A stretch of 34,651 nt of DNA, from positions 1-34,651 of the forward strand of contig PGZS01000020.1 of NCBI GenBank assembly GCA_002841435.1, in the 5' to 3' direction. Positions 1-8,068 of this stretch are shown piece after piece; the stretch's first letter is position 1; every line of letters begins with the position of its first letter. This DNA is from Firmicutes bacterium HGW-Firmicutes-3 (GTDB lineage: Bacteria > Bacillota > Clostridia > Lachnospirales > Vallitaleaceae). The translations under genes and the position numbers were made by a program. Below the pieces are notes generated by a model, which was given only the letters and a program-made list of their open reading frames with translations, was not told the origin of the DNA and did not search any database.

Positions 1-1
1 A

Positions 2-568
2 AAAGGATGCAAGCAATTGCCGGTTATTGATGACGGCCAACTTGTTGGTTGCGTTACAGAACAACTTCTTTCAGAAGTAAGCCCTTCAAAAGCCACAACT
101 CTCAGTATGTATGAACTTAATTATTTACTTAGTAAAACCAAAGTTAAAGACATCATGATTACAGATATGCCAACCGGTACATCGAATATGCTTATGGAAG
201 ATGCTGCGCAACTTCTTATTAATAGTGGTGTTGATTCCCTTCCCATAACAGAAGGAAAAAAATTGGTCGGTATTATAACCCGAACCGATATTCTTAAATC
301 ATACCTTGAATTAACCGGCGTTGGCGAATTTGGTACACGGGTTTCAATCAAAGCCAAAGACGAGACCGGTATATTAGCAGACATTACTGGGATCATTAAA
401 AATTTCAACATCAACATCGCCCATGTAGCCAATTACGACCACATCGGCAGTGATGATGCAGGCGAGATTATCATCCGTCTTGCATCCACAGAAACCGACG
501 AATTAATAAAAGCCCTTGAAGCCTCCGGGTACGAGATACTTAGTGTTCGCCAAAACCTAAACGAATAA
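2..568 (+). CDS. CBS-CBS-ACT domain protein (AcuB-like), 5' end cut by the window edge
   Basis: The reading frame is already open at base 2 and ends at TAA 566-568, so the start codon and most of the first CBS motif lie outside the window. The visible part shows the end of one CBS motif (LPVIDDGQLVGCVTE), a second complete CBS motif (VKDIMITDM to LVGIITRTDILKSY), then a C-terminal ACT domain (roughly the last 75 residues, with DETGILADITGIIKNFNINI). This architecture is that of AcuB-like proteins. CBS pairs usually bind adenylates and ACT domains usually bind amino acids, so a ligand-sensing regulatory role is inferred; the actual target is unknown. An internal TTG at 17 has no ribosome site and is not a real start. 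Confidence 0.85.
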   Translation, partial: KGCKQLPVIDDGQLVGCVTEQLLSEVSPSKATTLSMYELNYLLSKTKVKDIMITDMPTGTSNMLMEDAAQLLINSGVDSLPITEGKKLVGIITRTDILKSYLELTGVGEFGTRVSIKAKDETGILADITGIIKNFNINIAHVANYDHIGSDDAGEIIIRLASTETDELIKALEASGYEILSVRQNLNE

Positions 569-682
569 AGATAAGCGTTCAAGAACAAAGAGGCTACGCC
601 TCGCTTTGCATAGCAAATTGTTCCGGCAGGAAAGATTTCCTTAATAGTTTACATAGCATAGACTTTCCTAGAGTAGAACAAA

Positions 683-726
683 GAGCTTTACTGTCAGACT
701 TCAGTCTCACAGTAAAGCTCCTTTTT
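683..726 (+). terminator. Intrinsic terminator after the CBS-ACT gene
   Basis: A perfect 12-bp stem (683-694 with 709-720, GAGCTTTACTGT and its complement) is extended inward by a further short pairing. It is followed by CTTTTT at 721-726. It ends the CBS-ACT transcript. The opposite strand has only a weak T-run, so it is less convincing for the liaF-like gene that converges on it. Confidence 0.85.
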
Positions 727-777
727 AATTTTGAGGGCCGTAGTCATACATACAGCGGAGAGGTTTTCATGGGACCT

Positions 778-1458
778 CTAATTCTTAATATCAAACCCAC
801 CAAACAATGCAAACCCATTAATAACTAGATCAACCTCTCTGTTAGGATCCTTAGACAATCTTGTCTTATTTCCCCACCCACCAAACAAAGGTATACCTGT
901 TACCATGACTTTCCATTCTTCAGGGACTTTAAGATCCACACCACCAAAAGCGACGAAAATATCCATTTTTGCAGGTACCTCAGCAATCTTAGCACCTCTA
1001 AGGTCAAGGTCTACACCACCGAACATAGCAAAGATATTCCCGCCTTTAAAGTTCTGGGACAGATTAATGGTCTCCGCACCGGAAAATAGCACAATGTTCT
1101 CCACCATATCCTCACTTACTTCACCTCGTCCAAACATACCTCGTGGTCCTTTTGAAGTCAGAATCCATAGGCCCAATGCAATAATGGCAAGCGGCCATAT
1201 CATTTCCCAAACCCGTAGATCCTCAAAGTATTCAAAACCAAGATTTCTAAGTAAAAGTATGGTCCCTACAATAGCCATGATACCACTAAAAACATAGTTC
1301 TTAGGTTCATCTATCAGATTAACTAGTCCGATGGCAATAAGCAGTATCGGCCAAAAAGTACTGATAAGACCATCTATTTCAACATAGCCAAAACTCCCTG
1401 CCAAAGCCAACAACCCTACAGCAAGAATCAGGATACCAATAACTGTTCTCTTGTTCAT
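778..1458 (-). CDS. LiaF-like membrane protein with cell-wall-stress response domain
   Basis: 226 aa. The N-terminal half has about four hydrophobic segments arranged as two similar hairpins (residues about 5-50 and 57-101, each with a WP motif: FWPILLIAIGL and IWPLAIIALGL). This is the LiaI/LiaF transmembrane-domain pattern. The soluble C-terminal half is rich in GG-turn beta repeats (FAMFGGVDLDLRG, FVAFGGVDLKVP, FALFGGFDIKN), typical of the LiaF C-terminal domain. In Bacillus LiaF is a membrane inhibitor of the LiaRS envelope-stress system, but no liaR or liaS is next to it here, so its partner is unknown. The start ATG is fixed by GGAGGAG about 5 nt upstream. It lies downstream of livF on the same strand with no obvious terminator between. 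Confidence 0.75.
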   Translation of the reverse strand: MNKRTVIGILILAVGLLALAGSFGYVEIDGLISTFWPILLIAIGLVNLIDEPKNYVFSGIMAIVGTILLLRNLGFEYFEDLRVWEMIWPLAIIALGLWILTSKGPRGMFGRGEVSEDMVENIVLFSGAETINLSQNFKGGNIFAMFGGVDLDLRGAKIAEVPAKMDIFVAFGGVDLKVPEEWKVMVTGIPLFGGWGNKTRLSKDPNREVDLVINGFALFGGFDIKN

Positions 1459-1499
1459 AACATCTCCTCCAATATCAACTTTTAAAATAATCTATCTTT

Positions 1500-1528
1500 A
1501 TTATAGCTGATCATGCAGGTATTACCAT
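1500..1528 (-). promoter_or_regulatory. Candidate promoter of the LiaF-like gene
   Basis: On the minus strand a perfect TATAAT (plus-strand 1500-1505) lies about 40 nt upstream of the ATG. The hexamer 17 bp further up (1523-1528, ATGGTA) matches the -35 consensus at only three positions. The gene may be transcribed separately, by read-through from livF, or both. Confidence 0.4.
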
Positions 1529-1567
1529 TAAAAAATCATTAGAAATCAAAACAAGCCCTACATGAAT

Positions 1568-2269
1568 CTATCCCAGGTATGCTTTTTTTACATCCTCATG
1601 GTTCAACAGTTCTTTCGCATTGCCTTCAAGAACAATCTTACCCGTTTCAAGAACATAGGCTCTATCTGCAATGGATAAAGCCATGTGGGCATTCTGCTCT
1701 ACCAATAAGATTGTAACGCCTTGTTTGTTAACCTCTACAATGGTATCAAAAATCTCTTTAACCAGTATAGGTGCAAGACCCATGGATGGTTCATCCATCA
1801 GTAAGATATCCGGTTTACTCATCAAAGCACGACCCATCGCCAACATCTGTTGTTCGCCACCAGACATGGTGCCTGCAAGTTGCTTGCGACGTTCTTTAAG
1901 CCTTGGGAATTTCTTATAAATATTTTCAAAGCTCTCTTCAACTTCAGCTTTATCTGTTCGTAAAAAGGCGCCCATTTCAAGATTTTCCTGAACGGTCATT
2001 CTTGCAAAAACACGTCGACCCTCCGGCACCTGTGCCATTCCCATGCCAAGAATCTTATGGGCTTCTACACCGGTAATGCTTTTATCCATAAGACTGATAC
2101 TACCTTCTGTAGGCTTTAATAGTCCAGATACCGTATGTAATGTCGTTGTTTTTCCTGCACCATTGGCACCAATCAATGTAACAATTTCACCTTTGTTAAC
2201 TTCAAAGGATAAGCCTTTAAGAGCATGAATCGCGCCATAGTATACATTCAGATTTTCTACTTTTAACAT
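1568..2269 (-). CDS. livF: Branched-chain amino-acid ABC transporter ATPase LivF
   Basis: 233 aa, the normal LivF length. Walker A is GANGAGKTT (34-42), the ABC signature is MSGGEQQM, Walker B is PDILLMDEPS, and the switch histidine appears as VEQNAH, a hallmark of the LivF branch. It is one of two nucleotide-binding subunits that power uptake of leucine, isoleucine and valine at the cytoplasmic face. The start has AAGGAAGGTGAC just upstream. It is the last gene of livJHMGF, 15 nt after livG. Confidence 0.93.
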   Translation of the reverse strand: MLKVENLNVYYGAIHALKGLSFEVNKGEIVTLIGANGAGKTTTLHTVSGLLKPTEGSISLMDKSITGVEAHKILGMGMAQVPEGRRVFARMTVQENLEMGAFLRTDKAEVEESFENIYKKFPRLKERRKQLAGTMSGGEQQMLAMGRALMSKPDILLMDEPSMGLAPILVKEIFDTIVEVNKQGVTILLVEQNAHMALSIADRAYVLETGKIVLEGNAKELLNHEDVKKAYLG

Positions 2270-2284
2270 TTTGTCACCTTCCTT

Positions 2285-3043
2285 TTATTGACCTAGATAA
2301 GCACCAATAACTTTCTCATTGGATTTGATCTCATCCGGTGTGCCGGCAGCAATCACCTTGCCGTAATCTATGACGACAATTCTCTCACATATTCCCATAA
2401 CTAAGCTCATATCGTGTTCAATTAATAGAATAGATACTTTGAACTTCTCACGAATAAAAGCAATGGTTTCCATCAGTTCCTTAGTTTCTTGTGGGTTCAT
2501 ACCTGCAGCCGGTTCGTCCAGTAAAAGGAGTTTCGGGTTGGTTGCAAGTGCTCTACAGATCTCAAGCTTTCTTTGCTTACCATAGGGTAAATTACTTGAT
2601 AACACTTTTGCATCTTCTTCCATATTAAAAAGGCTCAGCAAATCTCTTGCTTTTATATCAATTTCTTTTTCTTCTTTCCAGAATTTTTTACCCCTAAAAA
2701 CAGCCGACAATGTGTTATAACTCATATCTTTATGAAATGCAATTTTTATATTATCAATGACCGACAATTCTTTAAATAGGCGAATATTCTGAAAAGTTCT
2801 ACCAAGCCCCAAATTGACAATCTGGTAAGGTTTTTTCCCATTAACAACCGTCTCACCCAAAATGACTTTACCTTCTGTAGGCGCATAAACACCAGTTAAC
2901 ATATTAAAAATAGTCGTTTTCCCTGCGCCATTGGGTCCAATAAGCCCAACAAGTTCATTTTCTTTAACCTCTATACTAAAATCAGATACGGCTTTAAGAC
3001 CTCCAAAAGTCATACCTATATGTTCCGTCTTTAATAAACTCAT
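2285..3043 (-). CDS. livG: Branched-chain amino-acid ABC transporter ATPase LivG
   Basis: 252 aa. Walker A is GPNGAGKTT (36-44), followed by the LivG hallmark LGLGRTFQNIRLF in the Q-loop region. The ABC signature is the degenerate LPYGKQRKLEI usual for LivG. Walker B is KLLLLDEPAAG and the H-loop is LLIEHDM. It pairs with LivF to drive the LivHM channel. It starts 11 nt after the livM stop, with an AGGAGGTAATACC ribosome site overlapping that junction, which indicates tight translational linkage. Confidence 0.94.
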   Translation of the reverse strand: MSLLKTEHIGMTFGGLKAVSDFSIEVKENELVGLIGPNGAGKTTIFNMLTGVYAPTEGKVILGETVVNGKKPYQIVNLGLGRTFQNIRLFKELSVIDNIKIAFHKDMSYNTLSAVFRGKKFWKEEKEIDIKARDLLSLFNMEEDAKVLSSNLPYGKQRKLEICRALATNPKLLLLDEPAAGMNPQETKELMETIAFIREKFKVSILLIEHDMSLVMGICERIVVIDYGKVIAAGTPDEIKSNEKVIGAYLGQ

Positions 3044-3054
3044 GGTATTACCTC

Positions 3055-4029
3055 CTAATCCGCATTTTCTATTTTAGTTTTTTTACCGAATCGATTGAGT
3101 AGCCTAATAAGAGAGAACTCTTTTCTTCCCAGTAATCCATCTGATTTGAAAATCATCAGTACAATTAAAGTTAATGCATAGAAAACTAACCTAAGCTCAT
3201 CAATTGAATATAGGAACTCATTAATGAACGCTAGTGCTAATGCCGCTAAAATTGTACCTGTGATACTACCCATACCACCTAATACAACAATAATGAAGAA
3301 TTCAACAGAAAACATAAAATTAAACTTTTTGGGATCCAGTATCCTTTGATAAAAACCAAGAGCACCACCACCGACACCGGCAATAAATGCAGAAACAACA
3401 AAGCCATAGACTTTATAAAATGTGGTTGGAATACCCACAGATTCTGCTGCAATCTCATCCTCTTTGATGGACAAGATGGCTCTACCATGACGCGAACGTA
3501 TAAAAGCAAATAAAAATGCTATAACCAACACTACTAAAAAATATATTTCTGTAAAATTAACGTATCTGGGAATACCCTTAAGACCTGCAGCACCACCTGT
3601 AAAAGAAAGATTAAGCAAGGCAATACGAATGATTTCACCAAAGCCTAAGGTGACAATACCCAGATAGTCACCACGAAGTCTAAGGGCAGGAATACCAATA
3701 ATCAATCCAAAAATTCCCGCCATCACACCACCTAAGATTAACCCTGCTATAAGTTCTACGTACTTAGGTAAATCGACTGCAATGGCAAATAACGCCGCTG
3801 TATATGCGCCAATAGCCATAAAACCTGCATGACCGAGGGCCAGCTGTCCCAAGTAACCTGTAGCTAGGTTTAAGCTTGCCGCAACAATAATATAGATACC
3901 AGCCAAAATAAGAATACCGTTATAGTAATTATTAATAACCTTGATTTGTATCAAGTAAAAAACAATGGCGTAAACAACCATGATGGCTGTTATATTCTTT
4001 ATATAACCTGAAATGACTTTTTTATCCAT
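3055..4029 (-). CDS. livM: Branched-chain amino-acid ABC transporter permease LivM
   Basis: 324 aa, about eight or nine hydrophobic segments. Family landmarks are GYLGQLALGHAGFMAIGAY near residue 60, GIPALRLRGDYLGIVTLGFGEIIRI, the cytoplasmic ATPase-contact segment RSRHGRAILSIKEDEIAAES, and VVLGGMGSITGTILAA near the C-terminus. It forms the membrane channel with LivH. It lies 9 nt after livH and ends 11 nt before livG, within the same operon. Length and motif order are normal for the family. Confidence 0.93.
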   Translation of the reverse strand: MDKKVISGYIKNITAIMVVYAIVFYLIQIKVINNYYNGILILAGIYIIVAASLNLATGYLGQLALGHAGFMAIGAYTAALFAIAVDLPKYVELIAGLILGGVMAGIFGLIIGIPALRLRGDYLGIVTLGFGEIIRIALLNLSFTGGAAGLKGIPRYVNFTEIYFLVVLVIAFLFAFIRSRHGRAILSIKEDEIAAESVGIPTTFYKVYGFVVSAFIAGVGGGALGFYQRILDPKKFNFMFSVEFFIIVVLGGMGSITGTILAALALAFINEFLYSIDELRLVFYALTLIVLMIFKSDGLLGRKEFSLIRLLNRFGKKTKIENAD

Positions 4030-4038
4030 GATGATTAC

Positions 4039-4920
4039 CTACACTTTCTCTCTCGTATTTTTTCCAAGGATGCCTGCAGGTTTGAAAATCAATACAATGA
4101 TCAGGATACCAAACACAAAAGCATCTGCCCATGTAGTCGATATATAGCCCTTTGTCAAAGTCTCAATCAATCCAATAGCAAAGCCACCTAGCATCGCACC
4201 CGGAATAACACCGATGCCACCTAAAACAGCCGCTACAAAAGCCTTAAGACCCGGCATCATACCCATATAAGGTTCAACTTGATAGTAGTTGATGGCATAT
4301 AACAAACCACCAACAGCACCAAGTGCGGAACCAATTGCAAAGGTAATTGAAATGGTTTTATCCACATTCACACCCATGAGCTTCGCTGCTGATTTATCCT
4401 CTGATACAGCACGCATGGCTTTTCCTGTTTTTGTTTTTTTGACAATAAATTCTAAAAGTAACATCAAACCTACAGAAAGTAAAATCGTAATAATTGCAAG
4501 ATTGGATATAGCTATACCCGGTGCTATCTCAATTCTCTGTAGTTCAATGACTGCAGGCATTCTTCTAGGTTGTGCACCAAAAAGAAGTCTGAAAAGGTTT
4601 TGCAATAGCATACTCATACCAAGTGCTGTAATAAGTGCAGAAATCCTTGGTGCATTTCTAAGGGGTTTGTATGCCAATCTATCAATGGTCATACCCACCA
4701 ATGCGCATAGAATCATCGAAACGACCAGAGCAAGTCCAAAAGGTACATTGAATGTTGCTAATGCGAAAAATCCAAAATAAGCACCAATCATTAATATATC
4801 GCCATGGGCAAAGTTAATTAACTTAACAATACCGTAAACCATGGTATAGCCTAAAGCAATTAGAGCATAAATACTTCCCACATTTAGACCGTTAATAATT
4901 TGTTGTATAAATTGTGCCAT
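4039..4920 (-). CDS. livH: Branched-chain amino-acid ABC transporter permease LivH
   Basis: 293 aa from the chosen start. It is a polytopic permease with the LivH hallmarks GSIYALIALGYTMVYGIVKLINFAHGD near the N-terminus, GKAMRAVSEDKSAAKLMGVN (the EAA-like ATPase contact loop), and FVAAVLGGIGVIPGAMLGGF. An upstream in-frame GTG at 4926 would sit almost on top of the ribosome site. The ATG at 4920 has AGGAGG 7 nt upstream and is therefore preferred. It is the first permease gene and is separated from the binding-protein gene by 207 nt of strongly structured sequence, unlike the 9-15 nt gaps within the rest of the operon. Confidence 0.93.
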   Translation of the reverse strand: MAQFIQQIINGLNVGSIYALIALGYTMVYGIVKLINFAHGDILMIGAYFGFFALATFNVPFGLALVVSMILCALVGMTIDRLAYKPLRNAPRISALITALGMSMLLQNLFRLLFGAQPRRMPAVIELQRIEIAPGIAISNLAIITILLSVGLMLLLEFIVKKTKTGKAMRAVSEDKSAAKLMGVNVDKTISITFAIGSALGAVGGLLYAINYYQVEPYMGMMPGLKAFVAAVLGGIGVIPGAMLGGFAIGLIETLTKGYISTTWADAFVFGILIIVLIFKPAGILGKNTREKV

Positions 4921-4951
4921 GAGCACACCTCCTAGGTTGATTTGAGTACTG

Positions 4952-5015
4952 CCGCAAAGTCGCTAATAAAACATACATCCACTTTATTATTTATTATTTA
5001 TTAGTGCTTTTGCGG
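4952..5015 (-). repeat. Long imperfect inverted repeat in the livJ-livH gap
   Basis: Two 19-nt arms (4952-4970 and 4997-5015) pair with three mismatches around a 26-nt AT-rich loop. It is immediately upstream of the livH leader and would form a long stem in the liv mRNA. A second smaller stem lies alongside (GGATG 5014-5018 with CATCC 5053-5057, enclosing AACAGTTT 5024-5031 with AAACCGTT 5040-5047). Confidence 0.6.
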
Positions 5016-5067
5016 ATGCACCCAACAGTTTCGTACATTAAACCGTTGAACTCATCCATAACGCAAA

Positions 5068-5094
5068 ATAATAAGGGGATAACCCCCTTATTAT
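5068..5094 (-). terminator. Hairpin after livJ, probable partial terminator or mRNA stabiliser
   Basis: An 11-bp perfect stem with a GGGG/CCCC base (5068-5078 with 5084-5094) and 5-nt loop. On the minus strand it is followed by a short TTTT. It begins about 33 nt after the livJ stop. Because the permease genes follow without an obvious new promoter, a leaky terminator or 3' stabiliser that favours binding-protein expression is the likeliest role. Confidence 0.6.
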
Positions 5095-5127
5095 CTTACT
5101 GGTTTATTTGAATATTCAACTTAAAAC

Positions 5128-6327
5128 TTAGTTGCCTGATACTTTTGCTTCAAGCTCTAACTTTCCATCTTTTACAGTTATGATAGAAATGTCTTTGATT
5201 GGATCACCATTTTCATCAAATGTGATATGACCAGCAACCGCAGGCATATCTGTAGCCATAAGTGCTTCAATTATTTTTTCGCCATCTGTAGAGCCAGCTG
5301 CTGTAATTGCCGCTAACATAACTTTTGTTGCATCATACGCAAGTGCGCCAAGTGCATTTGGTGTCTCACCAAATTGTGCTTCATAAGCTGTGATGAAATC
5401 TTGTACAATCGGATCTGGATCTGTTGTTGAATAGTGGTTTGCAAAGAAGTAACCTTCAACTTCACTTGCGAAGTCATTTTGGATACCATCCCAACCGTCA
5501 CCACCAAGTAATACTGACTCAATACCTAGTTCACGTACTTGAGAAGCTACAACACCAACCATATTGAAATAGTCAGGTACAAAAATTACATCCGGTGCAT
5601 TAGCTTTTACTTTAGTAAGGATTGCACTGAAATCATTGTCTGCATCCGTATAACCTTCAGCGTCTGTAATGGTTCCACCACCTGCTTCAAAAGTCTCTGT
5701 AAAGGCTTTTGCAAGACCGTCTGAATAATCACTACCCACGTTCGTAAATACCGCTGCTGTTTTTGCTTCTAAATTATCCATAGCAAATTTTGCAACAACA
5801 CTACCTTGGTATGGATCGATATAACATGCTCTAAATACATACTCAAGACCAGGTGTTACATCTTTGTTGGTTGCTGTTGGTGATATCATAGGAATGCCTA
5901 GCTCGTTGGCAATTGGTGCCACTGCAAGACTTGTTGTTGAGATAACGGGACCGATTAGAGCGTGAATTTTATCAACATCTACTAATTTGTTAAATAAATT
6001 AACGGTCTTTGTTGAGTCACCTTCGTTGTCATAGAAGAACAATTCCACATCAGCGCCGTTTATGCCGCCAGCTGCGTTAATTTCTTGGATAGCAAGTTCC
6101 ACTGAGTTCTTAACCGCTTGTCCATATGGTGCAAGAGCGCCACTTGTTGGTGCAAGAAGACCAAGTCTTACAGCTTCGCCTGTAGCTTCTGTCTCAGTTC
6201 CTGTTTCTGTTTCTGTTTCTGTTTCTGTTGCATCTGGAGTTGTTGGTTTACTATCGCCTGCACATCCGGTTAAGAACGTTGTTAGGACAATAACTAAAAC
6301 CAATGCTAATGATAAAAGTTTTTTCAT
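5128..6327 (-). CDS. livJ: Branched-chain amino-acid ABC transporter substrate-binding lipoprotein
   Basis: 399 aa. It starts with a lipoprotein signal (MKK, hydrophobic core, lipobox LTGC with acyl Cys22). A Thr/Glu-rich linker follows, then a two-lobed type I periplasmic-binding fold of the LivJ/LivK family (begins VRLGLLAPTSGALAPYG; later ALIGPVISTTSLAVAPIANE and PMISPTATN). Anchored outside the membrane, it captures amino acids for LivHMGF. A GTG at 6339 coincides with the ribosome site AGGGTGG, so the ATG at 6327, 8 nt downstream of it, is the real start. The linker is encoded by a hexanucleotide repeat. It is the promoter-proximal gene of the operon. Confidence 0.93.
   Translation of the reverse strand: MKKLLSLALVLVIVLTTFLTGCAGDSKPTTPDATETETETETGTETEATGEAVRLGLLAPTSGALAPYGQAVKNSVELAIQEINAAGGINGADVELFFYDNEGDSTKTVNLFNKLVDVDKIHALIGPVISTTSLAVAPIANELGIPMISPTATNKDVTPGLEYVFRACYIDPYQGSVVAKFAMDNLEAKTAAVFTNVGSDYSDGLAKAFTETFEAGGGTITDAEGYTDADNDFSAILTKVKANAPDVIFVPDYFNMVGVVASQVRELGIESVLLGGDGWDGIQNDFASEVEGYFFANHYSTTDPDPIVQDFITAYEAQFGETPNALGALAYDATKVMLAAITAAGSTDGEKIIEALMATDMPAVAGHITFDENGDPIKDISIITVKDGKLELEAKVSGN
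6199..6228 (-). repeat. Hexanucleotide repeat encoding a Thr-Glu linker
   Basis: Four perfect TTCTGT units (6205-6228) preceded by one imperfect unit (6199-6204), read on the minus strand as ACAGAA. They encode the Thr-Glu run between the lipid anchor and the binding domain of LivJ. Gain or loss of a unit keeps the frame and only changes the tether length. Confidence 0.8.
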
Positions 6328-6775
6328 ATGATTTTCCACCCTTTTCTATTATGCTCTATCGAGCTATTTTTATCATGGTCACATTAAAAAAGATTCCATG
6401 ACTTCACAATAATGAAATTATACACGCTTTTTCTTTCATTTTCAAGCGGTTTTGCACTTTATCTTGCTATAATGGTGAATTTATGCAACGTCAACGTATA
6501 ATTTAGGCTCAAACCTTGATTTTTGGACTTTTTTTCGAGTGTTATTCAAAAAATCATTGTTATTTTTTTTAGTTTTCTTTTAATTTCCATAATATATTAA
6601 AAAATATTGTGAAAGTTTAAGTATCCCATTATTCATTTTTATCGAAAGTTGACCGTTATGTCAAAAAATATAGAGGCATTTTATAGCATAGCCATAAGTT
6701 TTAAGGTATTTTATCACTTTTAAAACATATTTGTATCACACAAACCCTCTGTCTTACTCAAAAATTAGGAAATGA
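6328..6775. other. Intergenic region between threonine dehydratase and livJ
   Basis: 448 bp without a gene. It holds the liv promoter and leader near 6328-6445. The rest (about 6446-6775) is very AT-rich, with T and A runs. I see no GC-rich terminator for the dehydratase gene, no convincing CodY box and no T-box or other recognisable leader. Confidence 0.6.
6417..6445 (-). promoter_or_regulatory. Sigma-A type promoter of the liv operon
   Basis: On the minus strand TTGAAA (6440-6445) and TATAAT (6417-6422) are separated by exactly 17 bp. The start point would be near 6410, giving a leader of about 83 nt before the livJ ATG. Confidence 0.75.
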
Positions 6776-7975
6776 TCAGTATACCACCGTTACATGGTAG
6801 CTTTCATCGCGAAGCGCTTTCTTGATTTCTTTAACATGCTTGTGACCATTGGTCTCTAAAGTTATCTCCAGTTGAACATGCATAAAACGATCAATTGTCT
6901 TAAACTGGTTATGCTCAAGCTTTATTACATTAGCCTTGTGATCCGCCAGTATTTTTGCAATCTTCAACAATTCACCTGGGGTATCATGAAGTTCTACTGA
7001 GAAGCAGAACAAACGACCTCTGGAGATCAAGCCTCGATTAATCATTTCTGAAATGGTCACCACATCAATATTGCCGCCACTAATAACGCTTACTATTTTT
7101 TTATTTTTATAAGGCAACTTTTTTAACGCAGCTAAAGATAGCACCCCTGCATTTTCAACAATTAACTTCTCTTTCTCTACCATTAAGAGAAATGCTTCCA
7201 ACACATCCACATCGGATACAACTACAATCTCATCAACATAAGTCTTAACCATAGAGAAGGTCAAATCCCCTGGACGTTTGACGGCTACACCTTCTGCTAT
7301 GGTGGATACGGCACTTAACTCACTAACACAATTGTTTTGTAAGGAATAATTCAGGGTCTGAGCACCCTTAGGCTCAACGCCAATAACACGTATTTGGGGA
7401 TTGATTGTTTTAATGGCACAGGCAATACCGCTGATGAGACCGCCCCCACCAATAGGAACGACGACAATATCTACATCTTCAAGGGCTTCTATAATCTCAA
7501 GACCTATGGTTCCTTGTCCTGCAATAACATAAGGATCATCAAAAGGATGAACGATGGTCGCGCCCTTTTCTTTATGGATTTCCAACGCTTTTCCTTGGGC
7601 GTCATCATAACAGTCCCCATATAATACAACATCCGCCCCGTATTCTTTAGTTGCTTCTATTTTTATTAAGGGTGTCTGACTGGGCATGACAATTGTGGCT
7701 TTCACACCAAGTCTGTTTGCTGCAAAAGCTACGCCTTGGGCATGATTACCTGCTGATGCGGCTACAATACCACAGGAACGTTCTAGTTCAGTCAGATGAC
7801 TCACTTTATTATAGGCACCCCGAATCTTAAAGGCACCTGTAATTTGTAAGTTTTCCGGCTTTAAATACACTTCATTACCGCTTTCCGCACTAAATACCTG
7901 ACTATAAATTAAAGGCGTCTTCTTAATCACATCTGCGAGTAAGTCAGCCGCCTCTTTTATCATCTCTATTTTCAT
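6776..7975 (-). CDS. ilvA: Threonine dehydratase (threonine ammonia-lyase) with C-terminal ACT domain
   Basis: 399 aa. A PLP-dependent fold type II enzyme that deaminates threonine (often also serine) to 2-oxobutyrate and ammonia. The PLP lysine is K50 in GAFKIRGA, the phosphate-binding or substrate loop is SAGNHAQG (74-81), and the PLP phosphate loop is GGGGL (176-180). A single ACT-like domain occupies about residues 325-399 (CFSVELHDTPGELLKIAKIL). This is the compact 400-residue class seen in many Firmicutes rather than the 510-residue E. coli IlvA, so a biosynthetic or catabolic (TdcB-like) role cannot be decided. AGAGGTG precedes the ATG. Its place next to liv genes suggests a branched-chain amino-acid link. 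Confidence 0.88.
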   Translation of the reverse strand: MKIEMIKEAADLLADVIKKTPLIYSQVFSAESGNEVYLKPENLQITGAFKIRGAYNKVSHLTELERSCGIVAASAGNHAQGVAFAANRLGVKATIVMPSQTPLIKIEATKEYGADVVLYGDCYDDAQGKALEIHKEKGATIVHPFDDPYVIAGQGTIGLEIIEALEDVDIVVVPIGGGGLISGIACAIKTINPQIRVIGVEPKGAQTLNYSLQNNCVSELSAVSTIAEGVAVKRPGDLTFSMVKTYVDEIVVVSDVDVLEAFLLMVEKEKLIVENAGVLSLAALKKLPYKNKKIVSVISGGNIDVVTISEMINRGLISRGRLFCFSVELHDTPGELLKIAKILADHKANVIKLEHNQFKTIDRFMHVQLEITLETNGHKHVKEIKKALRDESYHVTVVY

Positions 7976-7996
7976 CGTACACCTCTTATTCTAAGA

Positions 7997-8030
7997 TTAA
8001 GGATGTTGAATAAAAATTCAACATCCTTAA
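7997..8030 (-). terminator. Perfect 15-bp inverted repeat between the two-component genes and ilvA
   Basis: Arms 7997-8011 and 8016-8030 pair perfectly around AAAA (UUUU in the minus-strand RNA). There is no long T-run on either side, only the A/T-rich stem foot. It may terminate the kinase/regulator transcript or act as an ilvA leader hairpin. A TTGACA (8057-8062) with a poor -10 (8034-8039) lies just upstream of it. Confidence 0.5.
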
Positions 8031-8068
8031 ATAAAGGTAACATTATGATTATGGTTTGTCAACCAACA

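Noticed and set aside
4289-4780. 163-aa plus-strand open frame over livH
   Set aside because: Antisense shadow of a conserved permease with no start signals of its own.
4921-4926. Upstream GTG start for livH
   Set aside because: It is almost contiguous with the AGGAGG ribosome site; the ATG at 4920 has the proper 7-nt spacing.
6199-6228. Short tandem repeat considered as a CRISPR-like array
   Set aside because: Units are 6 bp without spacers and encode an in-frame Thr-Glu linker.
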